Below are positions 35,897 to 49,500 of a stretch of 64,000 nt of DNA, piece by piece. Numbering within the stretch: position 1 is the first letter of the stretch; every line of letters begins with the position of its first letter. Position numbers and translations under genes: made by a program. Under the pieces are notes generated by a model. The model was not told where the DNA came from. It searched no databases and saw only the letters and a list, made by a program, of their open reading frames with translations. This DNA comes from Escarpia spicata (taxonomy: Eukaryota; Annelida; Polychaeta; Sabellida; Siboglinidae). Location: the NCBI GenBank assembly GCA_963995525.1, contig CAXEFP010000971.1, forward strand, positions 1 through 64,000, written 5' to 3'.

Positions 35897-38800
35897 AGTT
35901 GAACGCGGGTTGAAACTCAACTGAGATTCAACAGTTGAATGCGGGTTGAAACTTAACTGAGATTCAACAGTTGAAGACCTGTTGAAACTCAACTGAGATA
36001 AACAATTGAACACAGTTTGAAACGCAACTGAGATTTTACAGTTGAACGCGAGTTGAAACTCAACTGAGATTCAACAGTTGAACGCGGGTTGAAACTCAAC
36101 TGAGATTCAACATTTGAATGCGGGTTGAAACTCAACTGAGATTGCACAGTTGAACGCGGGTTAAAACTCAACTGAGATTGAACAGTTGAACACGGGTTGA
36201 AACTCAATTGAGATTCAACAGTTAAACGCGGGTTGAAACTCAACTAACATTCAACAGTTGAACACGGGTTGAAACTCAACTGAGATTCAACAGTTGAACG
36301 CGGGTTGAAACTCAACTGAGATTCAACAGTTGAACACGGGTTGAAACTCAACTTAGATTCAACCGTTGAATGCGGGTTGAAACTCAACTGAGATTCAACA
36401 GTTGAACGCTGGTTGAAACTCAACTGAGATTGAACACTTCAACGCAGGTTAAAACTCAACTGAGATTCAACAGTTGAACGCGGATTGAAACTCAACTGAG
36501 ATTGAACAGTTGAACGCGGGTTGAAACTCAACTGAGATTGAACAGTTGAACGCGGGTTGAAACTCATCTGAGATTGAACAGTTGAACGCTGGTTGAAACT
36601 CAACCGAGATTCAACAGCTGAACGCGGGTTGAAACTCAACTGAGATTCAACAGTTGAACGCTGGTTGAAACTCAACTGAGATTCAACACTTCAACGCAGG
36701 TTAAAACTCAACTGAGATTCAACAGTTGAACGCGGATTGAAACTCAACTGAGATTCAACAGTTGAATGCGGGTTGAAACTCAACTGAGATTGAACAGTTG
36801 AACGCGGGTTGAAACTCAACTGAGATTCAACAGTTGAATGCGGGTTGAAACTCAACTGAGATTCAACAGTTGAATGCGGGTTGAAACTTAACTGAGATTC
36901 AACAGTTGAAGACCTGTTGAAAATCAACTGAGATTCAACAATTGAACACAGGTTGAAACGCAACTGAGATTTTACAGTTGAACGCGAGTTGAAACTCAAC
37001 TGAGATTCAACAGTTGAACGCTGGTTGAAACTCAACTGAGATTCAACAGTTGAACACGGGTTGAAACTCAACTGAGATTCAACAGTTGAACACGGGTTGA
37101 AACTCAACTGAGATTCAACAGTTGAACACGGGTTGAAACTCAATTTAGATTCAACAGTTGAACGTGGGTTGAAACTCAACTGAGATTCAACTATTGAAAG
37201 ATGGTTGAAACTCAACTGAGATTCAACAGTTGAACGCGGGTTGAAACTCAACTGAGATTCAACAGTTGAACGCTGGTTGAAACTCAACTGAGATTCAACA
37301 GTTGAATGCGGGTTGAAACTCAACTGAGATTCAACAGTTGAACGCTGGTTGAAACTCAACTGAGATTGAACACTTCAACGCAGGTTAAAACTCAACTGAG
37401 ATTCAACAGTTGAACGCGGATTGAAACTCAACTGAGATTGAACAGTTGAACGCGGGTTGAAACTCAACTGAGATTGAACAGTTGAACGCGGGTTGAAACT
37501 CATCTGAGATTGAACAGTTGAACGCTGGTTGAAACTCAACCGAGATTCAACAGCTGAACGCGGGTTGAAACTCAACTGAGATTCAACAGTTGAACGCTGG
37601 TTGAAACTCAACTGAGATTCAACACTTCAACGCAGGTTAAAACTCAACTGAGATTCAACAGTTGAACGCGGATTGAAACTCAACTGAGATTCAACAGTTG
37701 AATGCGGGTTGAAACTCAACTGAGATTGAACAGTTGAACGCGGGTTGAAACTCAACTGAGATTCAACAGTTGAATGCGGGTTGAAACTCAACTTAGATTC
37801 AACAGTTGAATGCGGGTTGAAACTTAACTGAGATTCAACAGTTGAAGACCTGTTGAAACTCAACTGAGATAAACAATTGAACACAGGTTGAAACGCAACT
37901 GAGATTTTACAGTTGAACGCGAGTTGAAACTCAACTGAGATTCAACAGTTGAACGCGGGTTGAAACTCAACTGAGATTCAACATTTGAATGCGGGTTGAA
38001 ACTCAACTGAGATTGCACAGTTGAACGCGGGTTAAAACTCAACTGAGATTGAACAGTTGAACACGGGTTGAAACTCAATTGAGATTCAACAGTTAAACGC
38101 GGGTTGAAACTCAACTAACATTCAACAGTTGAACGCGGGTTAAAATTCAACTGAGATTCAACAGTTGAACGCGGGTTGAAACTCAATTGAGATTCAACAG
38201 TTGAACGCGGGTTGAAACTCAACTGAGATTTAACAGTTGAACACGGGTTGAAACTCAACTGAGATTCAACAGTTGAACACGGGTTGAAACTCAACTTAGA
38301 TTCAACAGTTGAATGCGGGTTGAAACTCAACTGAGATTCAACAGTTGAACACGGGCTGAAACTCAACTGAGATTCAACAGTTGAACGTGGGTTGAAACTC
38401 AACTGAGATTCAACAGTTGAACGTGGGTTGAAACTCAACTGAGATTCAATAGTTGAACGCGGGTTGAAACTCAACTGAGATTCAACAGTTGAATGCTGGT
38501 TGAAACTCAACTGAGATTCAACAGTTGAATGCGGGTTGAAACTTAACTGAGATTCAACAGTTGAACACCTGTTGAAACTCAACTGAGATTCAACAATTGA
38601 ACACAGGTTGAAACGCAACTGAGATTTTACAGTTGAACGCTTGTTGAAAGTCAACTGAGATTCAACAGTTGAACGTGGGTTGAAACTCAACTGAGATTCA
38701 ACATTTGAATGCGGGTTGAAACTCAACTGAGATTGAACAGTTGAACACGGGTTAAAACTCAACTGAGATTGAACAGTTGAACACGGGTTCAAACTCAATT

Positions 38801-41800
38801 GAGATTCAACAGTTAAACGCGGGTTGAAACTCAACTGAGATTCAACAGTTGAACGCTGGTTGAAACTCAACTGAGATTCAACACTTCAACGCAGGTTAAA
38901 ACTCAACTGAGATTCAACAGTTGAACGCGGATTGAAACTCAACTGAGATTCAACAGTTGAATGCGGGTTGAAACTCAACTGAGATTGAACAGTTGAACGC
39001 GGGTTGAAACTCAACTGAGATTCAACAGTTGAATGCGGGTTGAAACTCAACTGAGATTCAACAGTTGAATGCGGGTTGAAACTTAACTGAGATTCAACAG
39101 TTGAAGACCTGTTGAAACTCAACTGAGATAAACAATTGAACACAGGTTGAAACGCAACTGAGATTTTACAGTTGAACGCGAGTTGAAACTCAACTGAGAT
39201 TCAACAGTTGAACGCGGGTTGAAACTCAACTGAGATTCAACATTTGAATGCGGGTTGAAACTCAACTGAGATTGAACAGTTGAACGCGGGTTAAAACTCA
39301 ATTGAGATTGAACAGTTGAACGCGGGTTGAAACTCAACTGAGATTCAACAGTTGAATGCGGGTTGAAACTCAACTGAGATTCAACAGTTGAATGCGGGTT
39401 GAAACTTAACTGAGATTCAACAGTTGAAGACCTGTTGAAACTCAACTGAGATTCAACAATTGAACACAGGTTGAAACGCAACTGAGATTTTACAGTTGAA
39501 CGCGAGTTGAAACTCAACTGAGATTCAAAAGTTGAACGCTGGTTGAAACTCAACTGAGATTCAACAGTTGAATGCGGGTTGAAACTCAACTGAGATTCAA
39601 CAGTTGAACGCTGGTTGAAACTCAACTGAGATTGAACACTTCAACGCAGGTTAAAACTCAACTGAGATTCAACTGTTGAACGCGGATTGAAACTCAACTG
39701 AGATTCAACAGTTGAACCCTGGTTGAAACTCAACTGAGATTCAACACTTCAACGCAGGTTAAAACTCAACTGAGATTCAACAGTTGAACGCGGATTGAAA
39801 CTCAACTGAGATTGAACAGTTGAACGCGGGTTGAAACTCAACTGAGATTGAACAGTTGAACGCGGGTTGAAACTCATCTGAGATTGAACAGTTGAACGCT
39901 GGTTGAAACTCAACCGAGATTCAACAGCTGAACGCGGGTTGAAACTCAACTGAGATTCAACAGTTGAACGCTGGTTGAAACTCAACTAAGATTCAACACT
40001 TCAACGCAGGTTAAAACTCAACTGAGATTCAACAGTTGAACGCGGATTGAAACTCAACTGAGATTCAACAGTTGAATGCGGGTTGAAACTCAACTGAGAT
40101 TGAAAATTTGAACGCGGGTTGAAACTCAACTGAGATTCAACAGTTGAATGCGGGTTGAAACTCAACTGAGATTCAACAGTTGAATGCGGGTTGAAACTTA
40201 ACTGAGATTCAACAGTTGAAGACCTGTTGAAACTCAACTGAGATTCAACAATTGAACACAGGTTGAAACGCAACTGAGATTTTACAGTTGAACGCGAGTT
40301 GAAACTCAACTGAGATTCAACAGTTGAACGCGGGTTGAAACTCAACTGAGATTCAACAGTTGAATGCTTTTTGAAAGTCAAATGAGATTGAACAGTTGAA
40401 CGTGGGTTGAAACTCAACTGAGATTCAACATTTGAATGCGGGTTGAAACTCAACTGAGATTGAACAGTTGAACACGGGTTAAAACTCAACTGAGATTGAA
40501 CAGTTGAACACGGGTTCAAACTCAATTGAGATTCAACAGTTAAACGCGGGTTGAAACTCAACTGAGATTCAACAGTTGAACGCTGGTTGAAACTCAACTG
40601 AGATTCAACACTTCAACGCAGGTTAAAACTCAACTGAGATTCAACAGTTGAACGCGGATTGAAACTCAACTGAGATTCAACAGTTGAATGCGGGTTGAAA
40701 CTCAACTGAGATTGAACAGTTGAACGCGGGTTGAAACTCAACTGAGATTCAACAGTTGAATGCGGGTTGAAACTCAACTGAGATTCAACAGTTGAATGCG
40801 GGTTGAAACTTAACTGAGATTCAACAGTTGAAGACCTGTTGAAACTCAACTGAGATAAACAATTGAACACAGGTTGAAACGCAACTGAGATTTTACAGTT
40901 GAACGCGAGTTGAAACTCAACTGAGATTCAACAGTTGAACGCGGGTTGAAACTCAACTGAGATTCAACATTTGAATGCGGGTTGAAACTCAACTGAGATT
41001 GAACAGTTGAACGCGGGTTAAAACTCAATTGAGATTGAACAGTTGAACGCGGGTTGAAACTCAACTGAGATTCAACAGTTGAATGCGGGTTGAAACTCAA
41101 CTGAGATTCAACAGTTGAATGCGGGTTGAAACTTAACTGAGATTCAACAGTTGAAGACCTGTTGAAACTCAACTGAGATTCAACAATTGAACACAGGTTG
41201 AAACGCAACTGAGATTTTACAGTTGAACGCGAGTTGAAACTCAACGGAGATTCAAAAGTTGAACGCTGGTTGAAACTCAACTGAGATTCAACAGTTGAAT
41301 GACGGTTGAAACTCAACTGAGATTCAACAGTTGAACGCTGGTTGAAACTCAACTGAGATTGAACACTTCAACGCAGGTTAAAACTCAACTGAGATTCAAC
41401 TGTTGAACGCGGATTGAAACTCAACTGAGATTCAACAGTTGAACGCTGGTTGAAACTCAACTGAGATTCAACACTTCAACGCAGGTTAAAACTCAACTGA
41501 GATTCAACAGTTGAACGCGGATTGAAACTCAACTGAGATTGAACAGTTGAACGCGGGTTGAAACTCAACTGAGATTGAACAGTTGAACGCGGGTTGAAAC
41601 TCATCTGAGATTGAACAGTTGAACGCTGGTTGAAACTCAACCGAGATTCAACAGCTGAACGCGGGTTGAAACTCAACTGAGATTCAACAGTTGAACGCTG
41701 GTTGAAACTCAACTAAGATTCAACACTTCAACGCAGGTTAAAACTCAACTGAGATTCAACAGTTGAACGCGGATTGAAACTCAACTGAGATTCAACAGTT

Positions 41801-43523
41801 GAATGCGGGTTGAAACTCAACTGAGATTGAAAATTTGAACGCGGGTTGAAACTCAACTGAGATTCAACAGTTGAATGCGGGTTGAAACTCAACTGAGATT
41901 CAACAGTTGAATGCGGGTTGAAACTTAACTGAGATTCAACAGTTGAAGACCTGTTGAAACTCAACTGAGATTCAACAATTGAACACAGGTTGAAACGCAA
42001 CTGAGATTTTACAGTTGAACGCGAGTTGAAACTCAACTGAGATTCAACAGTTGAACGCGGGTTGAAACTCAACTGAGATTCAACAGTTGAATGCTTTTTG
42101 AAAATCAAATGAGATTGAACAGTTGAACGTGGGTTGAAACTCAACTGAGATTCAACATTTGAATGCGGGTTGAAACTCAACTGAGATTGAACAGTTGAAC
42201 ACGGGTTAAAACTCAACTGAGATTGAACAGTTGAACACGGGTTCAAACTCAATTGAGATTCAACAGTTAAACGCGGGTTGAAACTCAACTGAGATTCAAC
42301 AGTTGAACGCTGGTTGAAACTCAACTGAGATTCAACACTTCAACGCAGGTTAAAACTCAACTGAGATTCAACAGTTGAACGCGGATTGAAACTCAACTGA
42401 GATTCAACAGTTGAATGCGGGTTGAAACTCAACTGAGATTGAACAGTTGAACGCGGGTTGAAACTCAACTGAGATTCAACAGTTGAATGCGGGTTGAAAC
42501 TCAACTGAGATTCAACAGTTGAATGCGGGTTGAAACTTAACTGAGATTCAACAGTTGAAGACCTGTTGAAACTCAACTGAGATAAACAATTGAACACAGG
42601 TTGAAACGCAACTGAGATTTTACAGTTGAACGCGAGTTGAAACTCAACTGAGATTCAACACTTCAACGCAGGTTAAAACTCAACTGAGATTCAACAGTTG
42701 AACGCGGATTGAAACTCAACTGAGATTCAACAGTTGAACGCTGGTTGAAACTCAACTGAGATTCAACACTTCAACGCAGGTTAAAACTCAACTGAGATTC
42801 AACAGTTGAACGCGGATTGAAACTCAACTGAGATTCAACAGTTGAACGCGGGTTGAAACTCAACTGAGATTGAACAGTTGAACACGGGTTGAAACTCAAT
42901 TGAGATTCAACAGTTAAACGCGGGTTGAAACTCAACTAACATTCAACAGTTGAACGCGGGTTGAAACTCAACTGAGATTCAACATTTGAATGCGGGTTGA
43001 AACTCAACTGAGATTGAACAGTTGAACGCGGGTTAAAACTCAATTGAGATTGAACAGTTGAACGCGGGTTGAAACTCAACTGAGATTCAACAGTTGAATG
43101 CGGGTTGAAACTCAACTGAGATTCAACAGTTGAATGCGGGTTGAAACTTAACTGAGATTCAACAGTTGAAGACCTGTTGAAACTCAACTGAGATTCAACA
43201 ATTGAACACAGGTTGAAACGCAACTGAGATTTTACAGTTGAACGCGAGTTGAAACTCAACTGAGATTCAACAGTTGAACGCGGGTTGAAACTCAACTGAG
43301 ATTCAAAAGTTGAATGCTTTTTGAAAGTCAAATGAGATTGAACAGTTGAACGTGGGTTGAAACTCAACTGAGATTCAACATTTGAATGCGGGTTGAAACT
43401 CAACTGAGATTGAACAGTTGAACACGGGTTGAAACTCAATTGAGATTCAACATTTAAACGCGGGTTGAAACTCAACTAACATTCAACAGTTGAACGCGGG
43501 TTGAAACTCAACTGAGATTCAAC
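35897..43523. repeat. Satellite block C, copy 2 of the 7,627-bp tandem duplication
   Basis: This directly follows copy 1 and repeats its internal order, including the nested 1,727-bp pair (39119 and 40846) and both sets of private variants. By eye only scattered single-base differences from copy 1 were found, for example C at 30519 versus T at 38146, G at 30064 versus C at 37691, and G at 34477 versus A at 42104. Confidence 0.9.
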
Positions 43524-46500
43524 TGTTGAACGCGGGTTGAAACTCAATTGAGATTCAACAGTTGAACGCGGGTTGAAACTCAACTGAGATTCAACAGTTG
43601 AACACGGGCTGAAACTCAACTGAGATTCAACAGTTGAACGTGGGTTGAAACTCAACTGAGATTCAACAGTTGAACGTGGGTTGAAACTCAACTGAGATTC
43701 AATAGTTGAACGCGGGTTGAAACTCAACTGAGATTCAACAGTTGAATGCTGGTTGAACCTCAACTGAGATTCAACAGTTGAATGCGGGTTGAAACTTAAC
43801 TGAGATTCAACAGTTGAACACCTGTTGAAACTCAACTGAGATTCAACAATTGAACACAGGTTGAAACGCAACTGAGATGTTACAGTTGAACGCTTGTTGA
43901 AACTCAACTGAGATTCAACATTTGAATGCGGGTTGAAACTCAACTGAGATTGAACAGTTGAACACGGGTTAAAACTCAACTGAGATTGAACAGTTGAACA
44001 CGGGTTCAAACTCAATTGAGATTCAACAGTTAAACGCGGGTTGAAACTCAACTAACATTCAACAGTTGAACGCGGGTTGAAACTCGATTGAGATTCAACA
44101 GAAGAACGCGGGTTGAAGCTCAACTGAGATTCAACATTTGAATGCGGGTTGAAACTCAAATGAGATTCAACAGTTGAACACGGGTTGAAACTCAACTGAG
44201 ATTCAACAGTTGAATGCGGATTGAAACTCAACTGAGATTCAACAGTTGAACACGGGTTGAAATACAACTGAGATTCAACAGTTGAACACGGGTTGAAACT
44301 CAACTGAGATTCAACAGATGAACGCGGGTTGAAACTCAACTGATATTCAACAGTTGAATGCGGGTTGAAACTCAACTGAGATTCAACAGTTGAACGCTGG
44401 TTGAAACTCAACTGAGATTCAACAGTTGAATGCGGGTTGAAACTCAACTGAGATTCAACAGTTGAACGCTGGTTGAAACTCAACTGAGATTCAACACTTC
44501 AACGCAGGTTAAAACTCAACTGAGATTCAACAGTTGAACGCGGATTGAAACTCAACTGAGATTCAACAGTTGAACGCGGGTTGAAACTCAACTGAGATTG
44601 AACAGTTGAACACGGGTTGAAACTCAATTGAGATTCAACAGTTAAACGCGGGTTGAAACTCAACTAACATTCAACAGTTGAACGCGGGTTGAAACTCAAC
44701 TGAGATTCAACAGTTGAACGCGGGTTGAAACTCAATTGAGATTCAACAGTTGAACGCGGGTTGAAACTCAACTGAGATTCAACAGTTGAACACGGGTTGA
44801 AACTCAACTGAGATTCAACAGTTGAACACGGGTTGAAACTCAACTTAGATTCAACAGTTGAATGCGGGTTGAAACTCAACTGAGATTCAACAGTTGAACA
44901 CGGGCTGAAACTCAACTGAGATTCAACAGTTGAACGTGGGTTGAAACTCAACTGAGATTCAACAGTTGAACGTGGGTTGAAACTCAACTGAGATTCAATA
45001 GTTGAACGCGGGTTGAAACTCAACTGAGATTCAACAGTTGAATGCTGGTTGAAACTCAACTGAGATTCAACAGTTGAATGCGGGTTGAAACTTAACTGAG
45101 ATTCAACAGTTGAACACCTGTTGAAACTCAACTGAGATTCAACAATTGAACACAGGTTGAAACGCAACTGAGATTTTACAGTTGAACGCTTGTTGAAAGT
45201 CAACTGAGATTCAACAGTTGAACGTGGGTTGAAACTCAACTGAGATTCAACATTTGAATGCGGGTTGAAACTCAACTGAGATTGAACAGTTGAACACGGG
45301 TTAAAACTCAACTGAGATTGAACAGTTGAACACGGGTTCAAACTCAATTGAGATTCAACAGTTAAACGCGGGTTGAAACTCAACTGAGATTCAACAGTTG
45401 AACGCTGGTTGAAACTCAACTGAGATTCAACACTTCAACGCAGGTTAAAACTCAACTGAGATTCAACAGTTGAACGCGGATTGAAACTCAACTGAGATTC
45501 AACAGTTGAATGCGGGTTGAAACTCAACTGAGATTGAACAGTTGAACGCGGGTTGAAACTCAACTGAGATTCAACAGTTGAATGCGGGTTGAAACTCAAC
45601 TGAGATTCAACAGTTGAATGCGGGTTGAAACTTAACTGAGATTCAACAGTTGAAGACCTGTTGAAACTCAACTGAGATAAACAATTGAACACAGGTTGAA
45701 ACGCAACTGAGATTTTACAGTTGAACGCGAGTTGAAACTCAACTGAGATTCAACAGTTGAACGCGGGTTGAAACTCAACTGAGATTCAACATTTGAATGC
45801 GGGTTGAAACTCAACTGAGATTGAACAGTTGAACGCGGGTTAAAACTCAACTGAGATTGAATAGTTGAACGCGGGTTGAAACTCAACTGAGATTCAACAG
45901 TTGAATGCGGGTTGAAACTCAACTTAGATTCAACAGTTGAATGCGGGTTGAAACTTAACTGAGATTCAACAGTTGAAGACCTGTTGAAACTCAACTGAGA
46001 TTCAACAATTGAACACAGGTTGAAACGCAACTGAGATTTTACAGTTGAACGCGAGTTGAAACTCAACTGAGATTCAAAAGTTGAACGCTGGTTGAAACTC
46101 TACTGAGATTCAACAGTTGAATGCGGGTTGAAACTCAACTGAGATTCAACAGTTGAACGCTGGTTGAAACTCAACTGAGATTGAACACTTCAACGCAGGT
46201 TAAAACTCAACTGAGATTCAACTGTTGAACGCGGATTGAAACTCAACTGAGATTCAACAGTTGAACGCTGGTTGAAACTCAACTGAGATTCAACACTTCA
46301 ACGCAGGTTAAAACTCAACTGAGATTCAACAGTTGAATGCGGATTGAAACTCAACTGAGATTGAACAGTTGAACGCGGGTTGAAACTCAACTGAGATTGA
46401 ACAGTTGAACGCGGGTTGAAACTCATCTGAGATTGAACAGTTGAACGCTGGTTGAAACTCAACCGAGATTCAACAGCTGAACGCGGGTTGAAACTCAACT

Positions 46501-49500
46501 GAGATTCAACAGTTGAACGCTGGTTGAAACTCAACTAAGATTCAACACTTCAACGCAGGTTAAAACTCAACTGAGATTCAACAGTTGAACGCGGATTGAA
46601 ACTCAACTGAGATTCAACAGTTGAATGCGGGTTGAAACTCAACTGAGATTGAAAATTTGAACGCGGGTTGAAACTCAACTGAGATTCAACAGTTGAATGC
46701 GGGTTGAAACTCAACTGAGATTCAACAGTTGAATGCGGGTTGAAACTTAACTGAGATTCAACAGTTGAAGACCTGTTGAAACTCAACTGAGATTCAACAA
46801 TTGAACACAGGTTGAAACGCAACTGAGATTTTACAGTTGAACGCGAGTTGAAACTCAACTGAGATTCAACAGTTGAACGCGGGTTGAAACTCAACTGAGA
46901 TTCAACAGTTGAATACTTTTTGAAAGTCAAATGAGATTGAACAGTTGAACGTGGGTTGAAACTCAACTGAGATTCAACATTTGAATGCGGGTTGAAACTC
47001 AACTGAGATTGAACAGTTGAACACGGGTTGAAACTCAATTGAGATTCAACATTTAAACGCGGGTTGAAACTCAACTAACATTCAACAGTTGAACGCGGGT
47101 TGAAACTCAACTGAGATTCAACAGTTGAACGCGGGTTGAAACTCAATTGAGATTCAACAGTTGAACGCGGGTTGAAACTCAACTGAGATTCAACAGTTGA
47201 ACACGGGCTGAAACTCAACTGAGATTCAACAGTTGAACGTGGGTTGAAACTCAACTGAGATTCAACAGTTGAACGTGGGTTGAAACTCAACTGAGATTCA
47301 ATAGTTGAACGCGGGTTGAAACTCAACTGAGATTCAACAGTTGAATGCTGGTTGAAACTCAACTGAGATTCAACAGTTGAATGCGGGTTGAAACTTAACT
47401 GAGATTCAACAGTTGAACACCTGTTGAAACTCAACTGAGATTCAACAATTGAACACAGGTTGAAACGCAACTGAGATGTTACAGTTGAACGCTTGTTGAA
47501 AGTCAACTGAGATTCAACAGTTGAACGTGGGTTGAAACTCAACTGAGATTCAACATTTGAATGCGGGTTGAAACTCAACTGAGATTGGACAGTTGAACAC
47601 GGGTTAAAACTCAACTGAGATTGAACAGTTGAACACGGGTTCAAATTCAATTGAGATTCAACAGTTAAACGCGGGTTGAAACTCAACTAACATTCAACAG
47701 TTGAACGCGGGTTGAAACTCGATTGAGATTCAACAGAAGAACGCGGGTTGAAGCTCAACTGAGATTCAACATTTGAATGCGGGTTGAAACTCAAATGAGA
47801 TTCAACAGTTGAACACGGGTTGAAACTCAACTGAGATTCAACAGTTGAATGCGGATTGAAACTCAACTGAGATTCAACAGTTGAACACGGGTTGAAATTC
47901 AACTGAGATTCAACAGTTGAACACGGGTTGAAACTCAACTGAGATTCAACAGATGAACGCGGGTTGAAACTCAACTGATATTCAACAGTTGAATGCGGGT
48001 TGAAACTCAACTGAGATTCAACAGTTGAACGCTGGTTGAAACTCAACTGAGATTCAACAGTTGAATGCGGGTTGAAACTCAACTGAGATTCAACAGTTGA
48101 ACGCTGGTTGAAACTCAACTGAGATTCAACACTTCAACGCAGGTTAAAACTCAACTGAGATTCAACAGTTGAACGCGGATTGAAACTCAACTGAGATTGA
48201 ACAGTTGAACGCTGGTTGAAACTCAACCGAGATTCAACAGCTGAATGCGGGTTGAAACTCAACTGAGATTCAACAGTTGAATGCGGGTTGAAACTTAACT
48301 GAGATTCAACAGTTGAAGACCTGTTGAAACTCAACTGAGATTCAACAATTGAACACAGGTTGAAAGTCAAATGAGATTGAACAGTTGAACGTGGGTTGAA
48401 ACTCAACTGAGATTCAACAGTTGAATGCGGGTTGAAACTCAACTGAGATTGAACAGTTGAACGCGGGTTAAAACTCAACTGAGATTGAACAGTTGAACAC
48501 GGGTTGAAACTCAATTGAGATTCAACAGTTAAACGCGGGTTGAAACTCAACTAACATTCAACAGTTGAACGCGGGTTGAAACTCAACTGAGATTCAACAG
48601 TTGAACACGGGCTGAAACTCAACTGAGATTCAACAGTTGAACGTGGGTTGAAACTCAACTGAGATTCAACAGTTGAACGTGGGTTGAAACTCAACTAACA
48701 TTCAACAGTTGAACGCGGGTTGAAACTCGATTGAGATTCAACAGAAGAATGCGGGTTGAAACTCAAATGAGATTCAACAGTTGAACACGGGTTGAAACTC
48801 AACTGAGATTCAACAGTTGAACGCTGGTTGAAACTCAACCGAGATTCAACAGCTGAATGCGGGTTGAAACTCAACTGAGATTCAACAGTTGAATGCGGGT
48901 TGAAACTTAACTGAGATTCAACAGTTGAAGACCTGTTGAAACTCAACTGAGATTCAACAATTGAACACAGGTTGAAACGCAACTGAGATTTTACAGTTGA
49001 ACGCGAGTTGAAACTCAACTGAGATTCAACAGTTGAACGCGGGTTGAAACTCAACTGAGATTCAACAGTTGAACGCTTGTTGAAAGTCAAATGAGATTGA
49101 ACAGTTGAACGTGGGTTGAAACTCAACTGAGATTCAACATTTGAATGCGGGTTGAAACTCAACTGAGATTGAACAGTTGAACGCGGGTTAAAACTCAACT
49201 GAGATTGAACAGTTGAACACGGGTTGAAACTCAATTGAGATTCAACAGTTAAACGCGGGTTGAAACTCAACTAACATTCAACAGTTGAACGCGGATTGAA
49301 ACTCAACTGAGATTCAACAGTTGAACACGGGCTGAAACTCAACTGAGATTCAACAGTTGAACGTGGGTTGAAACTCAACTGAGATTCAACAGTTGAACGT
49401 GGGTTGAAACTCAACTAACATTCAACAGTTGAACGCGGGTTGAAACTCGATTGAGATTCAACAGAAGAACGCGGGTTGAAACTCAACTGAGATTCAACAG

